Shown piece by piece: positions 18,182-26,382 of a stretch of 26,382 nt of DNA (positions are counted from its first letter, which is position 1; each line of letters begins with the position of its first letter). The stretch is from assembly GCA_000444245.1 (NCBI GenBank), contig ATSW01128410.1, forward strand, positions 1 through 26,382. The letters run 5' to 3'. Origin of the DNA: Botryllus schlosseri (taxonomy: Eukaryota; Chordata; Ascidiacea; Stolidobranchia; Styelidae). The position numbers and the translations under genes are program-made. Under the pieces are notes generated by a model, which worked only from the letters and a program-made list of their open reading frames with translations, did no database searches and was not told where the DNA came from.

Positions 18182-19723
18182 TCATCTTTTATAATATTTT
18201 TCCCAACTTTGATCGACTTTCACTTTCGATTCCTTTGCCAATTGATACTGACCCCGATTATTGACTAAAGAAGGAACGTCTACTGTGCACAAAATGTGCT
18301 GGAATGGTGTCCAACAATAGTCTTTATTTTCGGGCCAGTGAAAAAATGTAGATGGACCTTTAGGGTGCATGAAATCAACCAAGGCATCGTTGTTTGACTT
18401 ATCCAGCTCTATGACCAGGCCAATGTACCAGTTGTGGTCATAAACCGAGCATACAAATTGGTTTTGAATAATTTCACTTTGTTGTACGTGTTCTTGATTT
18501 TCAGAGTCTTCATTCAACTCAACTTCCAATGCATAGTGACCGTCTTGGCTGACCCGTTTTGCTCCTAACTTTGTTGATGACAATGGCCTAAAATGATGAA
18601 AGGCTCGAGTACCTTTGACAGTAGCAGCGAGCAGAAATCGTGGTTCCAAAAAAGATTTTGTAGCATCCAATTCACTTTTGAGCAAATTTATAAATCTAAT
18701 TTTTTGAAGATTTGGCACGCAATAAGACATCATTTCTTCCACATTCAAAATCTGATTGTTCAGTGGGCGTCTCAGACTTTCCATTGCTGTAGCTCGTTTC
18801 ACAGTTCCACCTACTCCATCACATGGCGATTTACCATGGCTGGTGGCAAAAAAAGACCAAGCAGCATCCACTTCAAAGTCATCTTTGTGTTTGCACAAAT
18901 TGTAAAAAGATTTTCTGTTTTTGTACTGCGCAGCACAACCATCGCTGAAGTATTCAATATTGTCCAAATCGGGAATTGTTGCTTTGAGAATTTGAATAGT
19001 TTTACGCTGAATCAAATAAACCATAACTGCATCATGCAACAAGACTTCGGATAGAAAACAGAGACTAAAATGCAAAATTTCATTGCTTGCAGACTTGTAG
19101 TAGCAAACTGGGTGCACAGTGCAACTTCGATGGGTCCAATGATACCCCTGAGCTTCATCCTGAATGTGAAAAGAGTAATTTTCTGCAAAATCCATTAATA
19201 CAAGAGCTTGAAAACTCTCATTTAGAGATGATAGTGAGGACTCTGCTTCAATTTGTGATTGAAATGATTCCAACTCACTTTCGCTGCTCGCTGATGTTTC
19301 AGGATCGTTTGGAAGCTTGCATTCTATTTTTTTTCTGCAAGTGCAGCACAGTTTCCTTCCCGGAATGACATTCAAGCTGCTGGCGTGATGTTCATTTTTT
19401 TTATACCAGTTATAAGTAATGATGCGAATACTGGGGTTTTTGATAGGTTTTTTGTGGTCTTTGAATACATCAGAGCAGGTTTTATATGATGCAGAATATT
19501 GGTCAAGAAATTGATACTTGTGAAGCCAGCAAATTGTACCAGTAGGTAAGAGATTAGTACCGGTACTAGTATTGATGTTGCATTCTGCTCCAACCCTCAT
19601 TCTCAGAAGCTCCTGTTCTTCATCATTTAGGTCATCCAGTGAAATTAATTTTTGGCTTTGAGAAGGGAACAACTTTTTGTCACAACCACCTTCCAAAACA
19701 GAACCTATGCTACAGATATTCAT
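18182..19723 (-). CDS. Transposase-like protein of the long-TIR transposon (DDD-type core, C-terminal reader-like domain)
   Basis: From the first ATG (codon ending at 19721) the frame gives 513 residues; it stays open a further 60 bases upstream to 19783 without an ATG, so an upstream exon is possible. Numbering from the ATG: Cys-rich segment near 125-136 (CCTCRKKIEC); VLMDFAENYSF near 175-185; HW and TVHP near 195-204; FSDGCAAQYKNRK near 259-271; FFATSHGKSPCDGVGGTVKR near 291-310; and WYIGLV, DFMHPKGPSTFFHWP near 432-464. I recognise this as a protein family with many copies in cnidarians, arthropods and other invertebrates, usually unnamed. Asp in MDFAEN, FSDG and CDGVGG could form a metal-binding triad of a transposase (inference). 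The C-terminal part looks like a small Tudor/SH3-like fold (inference). By memory, relatives have more residues between the Ser-rich stretch (about 145-165) and MDFAEN, so an internal deletion is possible. Polyadenylation signal at 18137-18142. Confidence 0.75.
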   Translation of the reverse strand: MNICSIGSVLEGGCDKKLFPSQSQKLISLDDLNDEEQELLRMRVGAECNINTSTGTNLLPTGTICWLHKYQFLDQYSASYKTCSDVFKDHKKPIKNPSIRIITYNWYKKNEHHASSLNVIPGRKLCCTCRKKIECKLPNDPETSASSESELESFQSQIEAESSLSSLNESFQALVLMDFAENYSFHIQDEAQGYHWTHRSCTVHPVCYYKSASNEILHFSLCFLSEVLLHDAVMVYLIQRKTIQILKATIPDLDNIEYFSDGCAAQYKNRKSFYNLCKHKDDFEVDAAWSFFATSHGKSPCDGVGGTVKRATAMESLRRPLNNQILNVEEMMSYCVPNLQKIRFINLLKSELDATKSFLEPRFLLAATVKGTRAFHHFRPLSSTKLGAKRVSQDGHYALEVELNEDSENQEHVQQSEIIQNQFVCSVYDHNWYIGLVIELDKSNNDALVDFMHPKGPSTFFHWPENKDYCWTPFQHILCTVDVPSLVNNRGQYQLAKESKVKVDQSWEKYYKR

Positions 19724-19812
19724 ACCAGTACTACAATGCAACCTGTCATGAAAGCAAATTTTTTCAAAAACCGAACAATTTTCTCAAGACTTTTTTACAA
19801 CAAATTTTTCTA

Positions 19813-20330
19813 ATGTTATGATTAATCCCCCACTGATATTATGCTTGATTTCAATAGTCCTTCACAAGAGCTTTTCAATGATACCTTACACTTGATGATA
19901 CCACCTAATCAGCAGGAGATATCTGCAATTGAACATGACGTTACGCATGAGTGATTTTTGTAAGAGAAAAGAAAATCAGGGGGTCAGAGGTCAAACTATG
20001 CAACCACAGCTGTCAAACAAGGGGTAGAAGTATCAAGTAGGATGTAAATAACGAAATGTGAAAGTATCACCCTCAACAACCCTGACTTGACCCAAATATA
20101 GCAAATTTAAAATACATGTATAAATGTTGGACGTTTTTACCGCTTGAGCGATCATGAAAATAGCAATTTTTGATCGGTCATATTTTCTGTTCTATTCGAC
20201 CGATTTTGATAAAATTTACTTTTCTCAAATCAGAAAATAAAGTTCTGTAAGCATACCCAATTTTCATAAAATGCCGAGGTAGTGGTTACAGTGGCCTGGA
20301 GGAACTGACATGGATTGACTCGCATGCAAG
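19813..20330. repeat. Right terminal inverted repeat of the transposon
   Basis: The reverse complement matches 17360-17880 block by block. The inner boundary is at atgttatgattaat (about 19813). The outer edge is within about 20 bp of 20328, where an AATTAC-rich MITE end begins. Confidence 0.75.
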
Positions 20331-20457
20331 GAGTAATTGTAATTTGATATTTTTAGCATGGAGTAATTGTAATTATAATGTAATTGAAACATGCATGAAA
20401 GTAATTGTAATTGTAATTGTAATTGAACTGAAATAATGTAATTGATCCAACTCTGGT
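20331..20457. mobile_element. Probable hAT-type MITE end with TAATTG arrays
   Basis: Repeats of gtaattgtaattg end in gatccaactctg, whose reverse complement cagagttggatc resembles the hAT-style start seen at 8836. The left end was not found, and the long-TIR transposon adjoins it. A plain microsatellite is the alternative. Confidence 0.5.
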
Positions 20458-21168
20458 CCACAGTATCATTGAACAAACCACTGGAGTACAAAGATATTTC
20501 ACGGGATGAGACATTGAACTATGGCTTGATATTTTGCGTGAATCTAAAGACATAGGTGATCCTGAAGATGTTCTCGATTATTCTTTAGTGGGAAGAATAA
20601 AGGGACGCGCGCAACAGACACAGGTCAACGGTAAATTACCATATCGGCGGTAGATGTCGCTAAATCCTATCATAACTCAGGAGCTCCTTTTCTGGCAAAA
20701 CCGGGGTCAAGGTGCCACAACACAGTCACTAAGTCAGTCATATGTGTATCTTGGTATCGAACCATTACATAACCTTGTATGGAACAATCTCGGTAATAAT
20801 ATTGCTATAGTAATAACTTGAATACAAGTGAAATGCATGATGATTTCATGTCTCCGTAGAACCAATTGTAAATTAGGGTAAAGTCACTCATTTGGTGGCG
20901 GCTTGGAATATCAGATTATCGTGCTTTTCTGTTGAGAGCAAAACTCAATCCCACCAAACGCATGCTTTATTTTTGTCTGTAGAATACGCTTATATGTGAA
21001 ACTCGTTATGAAACGCGAAAGAAGATGCATTGCTTAACACCCACATTTCGTCAAACTAGTAGTGAACCTTTCCTATTTATTACCATCACATAACATTCTG
21101 TGGTTGCGTACTTATGTTTTGCCGCTACATCACTAATCGGTTGAATATGTGACAGATCGACTATACAG
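20458..21168. other. No gene or repeat recognised
   Basis: Only short open frames without recognisable domains are present. Confidence 0.4.
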
Positions 21169-22201
21169 CAGTAGTTCTCAAATTTTTCCGAAAAATGTTC
21201 ACGAAACAGTCACTATTTATTTTCAATAACTTGCGGTCACTCACAAAATCAACAAAACAGCATTTTATGGTGTCAACGTAACGGGAGAAGCAGATGTTTG
21301 TGATCAGCTCGACTGGTTACGTTTTTAACAGCGCAACCATAATATCGCCAATCACATTCAACTGGTTCAAAGGAACTTTCAACCCCAAAAAGATGGTCTC
21401 GACCCGCCTGGGGTGATCAACATAACCTGTGCGCTACGAAGCCATCAGACCCCTTTTACTTCCGCGGGTAATTCCACCGCTACCCTTCATACATCCCAGT
21501 CACAAACGGTGGTAATACGCGATTCACGAACGAGCCGAAATAGCTACCAGCAGTGTTATGGAAAATCAGTTTGCAGCTATATTCTAGTCGCTTGAAGTGG
21601 GAAATTTTTGACTTGACTAATCGGTGCCTGGACATATCAATATCGAAAGTTTTGGCCGACATGCGCTTAAATCATTTTGGACCACTGTTTTATCGCCAAT
21701 TGCCAGCTCACTTCATTGAGACGCATGTTTGCGAAACCTTCAAATAGCTGGGTGTGTTCGAAATGAAGTGGTCAGCGCCGGAAAGCCGATGATGCATCTG
21801 CTGGTAGCACACATTAAAGCATAACATAGGCCTCACGCGATTCTCTCCTAATTGCGAATAGGGGGAGGATTATTACTGTAAAAGTATACGTATTTAGTCA
21901 CAGAGTGCGCATACACGCACCATAAAATCCAAAAATGTACTGAATTGCATGAAGGGCGACTAAAATTTCAATCTGAATAAGCATGCACCCAAATACTCTA
22001 CATGTTGATTAACGTAATAATTTTGGGCTTTTTTCCACTTTCGTTTGGAAAATATTTAGGCTGCCTGGAAATTTTATAATAAAAAAATCGATAATTCCAG
22101 TACTTTCTGGATCGTTTGAAATTTTTAGCGCGTACTTCGTGACCATGAAACATTGTCTCGCGGCCCCAAAAGGACCGCTGACCCGAGTTTGAGCACGACT
22201 G
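21169..22201. mobile_element. Possible hAT-type element, ends only
   Basis: A hAT-style start cagtagttctcaaa at 21169 and a hAT-style end tttgagcacgactg at 22201 face each other. However, the flanking 8-mers ctatacag and gaccacat do not match, and no transposase is visible between. They may be ends of two different elements. Confidence 0.35.
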
Positions 22202-22241
22202 GACCACATAACCCCTTGTAGTTGAGATTTATCTATGACAT

Positions 22242-22312
22242 GGGTGGGCAAACTTTGCAGATCGCGGGCCGCATACAACATCTGAATCAATTCGCGGGCC
22301 GCACTGTATTAA
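22242..22312. mobile_element. Solitary left end of a hAT-type element (GCGGGCC family)
   Basis: The stretch atgggtgggcaaacttt followed by two cgcgggccgca strings resembles the terminus of the element at 3666-5697. No right end was found. Confidence 0.5.
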
Positions 22313-22640
22313 ATTGGGATTATTAGCCTAATTCTATAGGGACCGAGGAATTGCGGAGATGATATCTTCGTATAAATTTAAAACATATGAAACAATAATT
22401 ACATGATAACGTACACCCCTCAGAAATATTAACTATATTTTTTCAGCTGGTCATCCTCAAAAACCAATTTGGTNGATTTTTGGATGAANGGCGGCTGTGC
22501 CNATTNTTAGAAGCGGATGTAAATTTATATCTGTNCGGAACGATCTNTTCNCANATTTGCTGACTCTACTTTTGGTTTACCTCAAAGACAGAAATTGCTG
22601 ACTGCATCATAACCATGCCTCCTTGTATATACGCTTCTAC
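22313..22640. other. Unrecognised sequence with eight ambiguous bases
   Basis: Single N bases occur at 22474, 22489, 22502, 22506, 22535, 22547, 22551 and 22554. Translation across them is unreliable. No gene is visible. Confidence 0.5.
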
Positions 22641-22651
22641 AATATATAGTT

Positions 22652-22822
22652 GATTTTTTTTTGAGGTATTGATAGTGCTTGCCGACTACTATGGTCAATT
22701 AAACCAGGCCAATTTTCTTTATTTTTATTCCGTAGCTGCAGACTTGTAGCACGGTCGGCTCAAGCCCACAATCCATTGGTGCTGCAGGTGAGGATTATAC
22801 CAGTACGGTGTCTCGCCACAAC
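22652..22822 (-). mobile_element. SINE B, internally deleted, with 10-bp target duplication
   Basis: On the minus strand the head gtggcgagac...tggtataatcc...caccaatgg matches the tRNA-like head at 24969-25014, but after the B-box it jumps directly to gtgctacaag, skipping about 100 bases present at 25040-25138. The 3' end ggcctggtttaa, tagtcggcaag and an A run follow. The 10-bp repeat atatatagtt at 22642-22651 and 22823-22832 is perfect and defines both ends of the insertion. Confidence 0.88.
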
Positions 22823-22832
22823 ATATATAGTT

Positions 22833-23189
22833 ATTGTTATAATAAATATAAAATGCTTCTACACATATCGAGGACAAATCACAATGTTCGAAAAATGAAG
22901 GTACTCGTGTGTGCCCCCGAAAATAAACCCGCATTCCCCTATGGGCACGCGGTACACAGTTTGAGAGTACCCTATCTAGTCTGTCTTTCAAAATTTTAAA
23001 TGAAGGGAGCATGTTGTAAACTAGCCGCTCAGGAATACTTTTAGGAACATTGATCCATTGCGAAGTAACCACAGATGTCGAAGTACAGCAAATAATTTAC
23101 AATCATGAACATGACATATAGGTCAGGCGGACTGGTTAAGCCATGATACGAACATTAGCAGAATATCAAATTTAAGAACAGTGTAAGCT
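22833..23189. other. No gene recognised
   Basis: A 115-codon open frame on the minus strand (22725-23072) runs through the SINE B copy and shows no domain; I do not support it as a gene. Confidence 0.4.
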
Positions 23190-23262
23190 AGGGGTGGGCA
23201 AACTACGGCCCGCGGGCCGCATGCGGCCCGCAACACCGTTCTGTGCGGCCCGCGAGAGTCTA
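23190..23262. mobile_element. Solitary left end of a hAT-type element (GCGGCCCGC family)
   Basis: The string taggggtgggcaaactac is followed by four closely spaced cggcccgc-type strings, the usual look of this hAT terminus. No right end was found in the window, unless the element was cut by the MITE at 23367 or deleted. Confidence 0.6.
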
Positions 23263-23366
23263 AAGAAACTTTTATTAAATATTGATAAAATGAGTACTAA
23301 AAATCGAAGTAATGCAGGGACTTGATTAACTTTTTCTTAGTATATTTCACCATGATAAGTCTAAGA

Positions 23367-23684
23367 CAGTTGTTCTCAAACTGATTGGCGCCCCCACCCC
23401 CTTGGGGGCGTGAAAGCATCTGAAGGGGGGGGGCGAAGTTGAGCTCGACTGAAAAAAAATTTCGCGCTCCGCGCGATTTACACCCGATTCATTGATATTG
23501 CTCTCTGTTTAGTCTGAATTACATATTTATAAATCTGTCATCCACAGTCGTCACCTTCCATGACATCAAACTACAAGTTAGGTTTGCTAGCATCCTAGTT
23601 GCGTTTTGTGATATGACGATAAGGGGACGCGAAATCTTTCATCATCATCAGGGGGGCGTGTCTTAAAAAGATTGAGAACCACTG
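23367..23684. mobile_element. hAT-type MITE, 318 bp
   Basis: The ends are cagttgttctcaaact and its near reverse complement attgagaaccactg. The flanking 8-mers gtctaaga (23359-23366) and atctgagg (23685-23692) agree at five of eight positions, with transitions at the rest. The interior has cgccccc/gggggcg runs and a hairpin cgcgctccgcgcg near 23463, like other hAT elements here. It has no coding sequence. Confidence 0.75.
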
Positions 23685-23769
23685 ATCTGAGGTAAATACT
23701 TAATATCACAGCGGAATAGCTTCAACAAGATTGACATACTTTGGATCACGAGTGGGAATTCAGATCAGA

Positions 23770-23935
23770 CATGGGGTGATTACTTCATGAATGTAATCGA
23801 TTGCGATTACGATTACTTCTGAATGACGCGATTACGATTACGATTACGATTACAGCAAAATCAGGAAGTAGTCGATTACGATTACGATTACATTGGAAAA
23901 GTAATCACGATTACTCACGATTACATTTATTTTGC
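23770..23935. repeat. GATTAC-rich array, probable MITE subterminal repeat
   Basis: Many copies of cgattac in runs, interrupted by short unique spacers, occur on both sides of a centre near 23860. No terminus of the cagtg type was found at either edge. By analogy with 8836-9762 this may be the inner part of a hAT-type MITE; a degenerate microsatellite is the alternative. Confidence 0.5.
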
Positions 23936-24103
23936 ATCTTAGAAGCTATGTTGGAAGACAATATATGGATTGCGCTGTAAAGGCCTAATGAGATAACAAA
24001 CTCCCTTTAAAAAAGATGCGTCATTTGTTTGTTACGTCATAATGTATCCATTGCTCATTTTCATAGAGGTCAATTTATCGCGCCCAACGATTTGCATTCT
24101 CGC

Positions 24104-24236
24104 CAGGGCCATAACTGCCTCACCGCAAATTTCCCAATAGGGTGGAGAGCGAGCTCGAAGGGGACTCAAAAAGTATTTCGTAAACCAACATAATTTATAG
24201 AGTATTTTCGAGAGATCAAATTAACTTGAAAATCCT
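24104..24236 (+). repeat. Interspersed repeat D, copy 2
   Basis: It has the same ordered blocks as 1930-2045 (agggccataactgcct, gagctcgaagggg, aacttgaaaatc) with about 20 extra bases inside. A hAT-like terminus begins directly downstream. Confidence 0.55.
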
Positions 24237-24243
24237 CTCTAGA

Positions 24244-24310
24244 TCAATGATTGCCAACCGCGGGTCTGAGAGCCGCATGTGGCTCTCAGCTAGTCAACTT
24301 GCGGCTCCCC
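24244..24310. mobile_element. Probable left end of a hAT-type element (GAGCCGCATGTGGCTC type)
   Basis: The string attgccaaccgcgg is followed by a gagagccgcatgtggctctc palindrome and tgcggctcccc, which is characteristic of a common hAT terminus family. The partner end was not found. Confidence 0.5.
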
Positions 24311-24945
24311 TTGACGTTGGAAAATCCAACAGAAATAATAAAAAATCAATCTATAAAAAAAAAATTGATATTCAAAAATTTCACTTGCTTTGCTTGGAAT
24401 CTGTGAGCATACTTTTTGACGTGAGTTTAGTAACGAAATCGTTGCTGAGTAGAGAATCGCTATTCGACACCAAAGGAATTGGTCTTCACTCTAAATCATA
24501 AACTCCACTGAAATGCGTCTGGATCGGCACTCAAATTTAAGTCTGCTCATCAGCAGACTTAATTAAGTGCAGGTGGTGTTACAACACGTTTGACAACGCT
24601 ATCTGACCAGCAAACCAATGGATTATTTGACTTGATTGTTAAGTTCAACGGCCGCATTGAATGAATGCTTTTTAACCATGATGAAATGTTTTCAAGTCAG
24701 ATTGTAGTTAATGAGGCCACTGGCCGTAGAGTAATTTACAACTTGAGTTGCTAGACATGCAGTCAGATATAAAGACATGACAATTTGTTTATGCGTCTCA
24801 CGAATGTTTTCTTTTAGTCTCCTACGTTTGAGCCACTATAATATCTTTTGATTATATAACTAACCGGAGGTCACGAATTACGAACATACACTAAAGTAAT
24901 TATAACAAGAAACCAGAAGTCATAATTATGAATTACGCTGCCCGA
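24311..24945. other. No gene recognised
   Basis: Possibly the body of the hAT that starts at 24244, but no transposase motif could be read on either strand. Confidence 0.35.
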
Positions 24946-24955
24946 GCTCTACAGG

Positions 24956-25243
24956 GTAGGCAGTTGTGTGGCGAGATAGCGCAGTGGTATTATCCACGGC
25001 TGCAACACCAATGGGTTGCGGGTTCGAGTCTGAACGAAGTCGACTTTGGAATTCCTACCTAAGTGTTGGGGGTTTATCTAGGCCTCTCCTCGCCGCCTCA
25101 TCCACGTAAGCGGTGTCTTACAAAAATGTGAGAAGTGGGTCGTGCTACAAGTTGACAGATACGGAATCGAAAATGCATAAAATCGGCCTGGTGTAAATGT
25201 CTGTGGTAGTCGACAAACACCATGATTACCTAAAACAAACAAA
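24956..25243 (+). mobile_element. SINE B, tRNA-derived, near full length
   Basis: The head has an A-box-like tagcgcagtggtattatcc (24978-24996) and a B-box ggttcgagtct (25021-25031), the internal RNA polymerase III promoter. The body contains cctaagtgttgggggttt and gtaagcggtgtcttacaaaaa; the 3' part contains gtgctacaagttg and gtcgacaaacaccatg. It ends in an aaacaaacaaa tail. A 9-bp direct repeat ctctacagg at 24947-24955 and 25244-25252 is the likely target duplication. The other four copies in the window are shorter versions. Confidence 0.85.
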
Positions 25244-25252
25244 CTCTACAGG

Positions 25253-26382
25253 TATATCTGACCATCGTGGGCTGAGAGAGGATTAAAAATGATTAGTTAT
25301 ATATTGCAATTACTAAATTTCTTGACGAAATTCAGTCTTCAACTTGAGATTACAACCCTACGGGGGCCAAAGACCAACGTTTGGACTGGGGGACGAATTG
25401 CTGTTTTGGTTCTGGTTCCAGCTACAACCCACGCTAACATGATATATAAGCCATGGCGGCAGGTCCAAATGTTGAATAAAGAATTATGAAATAACGATAG
25501 GCGCCCGTTTCAAGTAGAGTCATATGAGAATAAGACGAATCGAACATAAAATTCTGCCTTCAACTTAATACAGATATTGTACTGCAAGCTGCCGTTACGA
25601 GAAATAGAAAAACGGCTCGCTTATGATATATATATCACCAGCTGTTGATTTTTACTGCTTCGTTGTGGAAACCGCAATGTTTTATTTGACGAGTACAAAA
25701 TTTCAAATCTTTATCCGGTGTACGACGTACGTACGTACGTATACTGGATAGGCCTACTGCTCGCCAAGCAGCAACATTCAAACTGCGTTTAACTAAGCAT
25801 AAGCATAACCAAACATCAACGCACTAAGTTACTATTTTAAACTATAGGCAGAGCTGAGATAAATTATACTGCTGCGAGGTAGTGGCGTGTGGAACGCGTT
25901 GAAAACCTGATATACAGCACGGCGGGTGTTCTTACAATCAGACTAACGGACGACGTAGGTAGGGGAGATGTGGTACCGATGGATCACTGGGACCGAAAAT
26001 ACTTTGAAAATTCTCTATGATAAAACCATGATTACACTCTGTGAACTTGTCTACAATTGCATGCTGGCAAAATCTTTCCTCACATACAAAAAAATTCGAC
26101 GTGCGCGAGCTATGGGGTCTCTCACAGATGTTTTTTGTTTTGGGGGGTGTAAACTAAATTTATATCGACATACACATTTTTCTTTGTAACCTTCAACACG
26201 AACAAACTAGCAATAATTTTTATTGTGAAGTGTAGGGCTTGTTTCAGGCTATATAATGGCACCTATTATTTTTTTCAGTAATTCCCTTGAGTGGAATTTT
26301 TTTCGATTCGTATATAAAATTCGTAGGGTGGGGACCGATGATACAATAGCCAAATCAAGCAAAATAATCAAGCATACTAATC
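25253..26382. other. No gene recognised; short ACGT repeat
   Basis: Small open frames at 25289-25489 and 25968-26189 (66 and 73 codons) show no domain, and I do not call them genes. A self-complementary acgt repeat of four units lies at 25725-25740. Confidence 0.4.

Larger units (their letters stand above)
17360..20330. mobile_element. DNA transposon with ~0.5-kb terminal inverted repeats and one long ORF
   Basis: The segment 17360-17880 is matched in reverse complement by about 19813-20330. Shared blocks include cgctcaagcgg, atttatacatgta, catagtttgacct-like strings, ggtggtatca and ggattaatcataacat. Divergence is clear (several differences per 50 bp, and an extra ~45 bp near the outer left end), so the repeats are not freshly made. 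Outer borders are uncertain by about 20 bp; no target duplication could be fixed. Between the repeats lies an open frame of more than 500 codons on the minus strand. Long inverted repeats plus a transposase-like gene define a DNA transposon; I cannot name the superfamily. Confidence 0.8.

Noticed and set aside
18593-19054. 153-codon open frame on the plus strand
   Set aside because: It is antisense to the transposase-like gene, whose minus-strand product has recognisable motifs; this one has none.
21169-22201. A single complete hAT element
   Set aside because: The two ends face each other but the flanking 8-mers do not match; kept only as a low-confidence feature.
22725-23072. 115-codon open frame on the minus strand
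   Set aside because: Part of it is the translation of a SINE B copy; no domain is visible.
25725-25740. ACGT palindromic repeat as a regulatory site
   Set aside because: Four units only, with no gene nearby; a short simple repeat is sufficient explanation.
1-26382. Retroviral, LTR, Polinton or other capsid-bearing element
   Set aside because: No long direct terminal repeats and no gag-, pol-, envelope- or capsid-like reading frames were recognised.

Overview
The window looks like repeat-rich, gene-poor DNA from a non-vertebrate animal nuclear genome. A marine invertebrate, possibly a tunicate or other invertebrate deuterostome, is a guess from the style of the repeats, not a proof. No bacterial gene layout, ribosome-binding sites or operons are present. 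Eight isolated N bases near 22.5 kb point to a draft assembly. About half of the sequence can be assigned to DNA transposons and short interspersed repeats. No retroviral, LTR or Polinton-like element was recognised.

Layout. 0-2 kb: the right end of a hAT-type MITE, then a complete hAT-type element (229-1854, perfect 8-bp target duplication) carrying a tRNA-derived SINE (SINE A). 2-3.5 kb: several unnamed interspersed repeats and a SINE A head. 3.5-6.4 kb: a decayed hAT transposase of the ZMYM1-like type, split by a second hAT element (3666-5697), which itself holds a SINE B piece and a third hAT element (4290-5459). 7.4-10.1 kb: a 413-bp MITE, then a 2.1-kb hAT element (perfect 8-bp duplication) with a transposase C-terminal remnant and a nested 927-bp MITE. 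11.7-13.5 kb: a 13-finger C2H2 zinc-finger gene on the minus strand, followed downstream by decayed fingers. 13.6-16 kb: an unnamed repeat, a possible LINE 3' end, and an inverted arrangement of roughly 140-bp tandem units into which a SINE A inserted. 17.36-20.33 kb: a DNA transposon with inverted repeats of about 0.5 kb and one long open reading frame (minus strand). 20.3-26.4 kb: MITE ends, two SINE B copies with target duplications, a 318-bp MITE, and long stretches in which I recognise nothing.

Only two reading frames look like intact protein genes: the zinc-finger gene and the transposase-like gene inside the long-TIR transposon. They show no functional link; the window is mainly a record of successive insertions. 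Several hAT-type families share small internal modules although their termini differ: a palindromic GTTGAC...GTCAAC block duplicated at about 70 bp, a GCGC hairpin, and microsatellite-like subterminal repeats.
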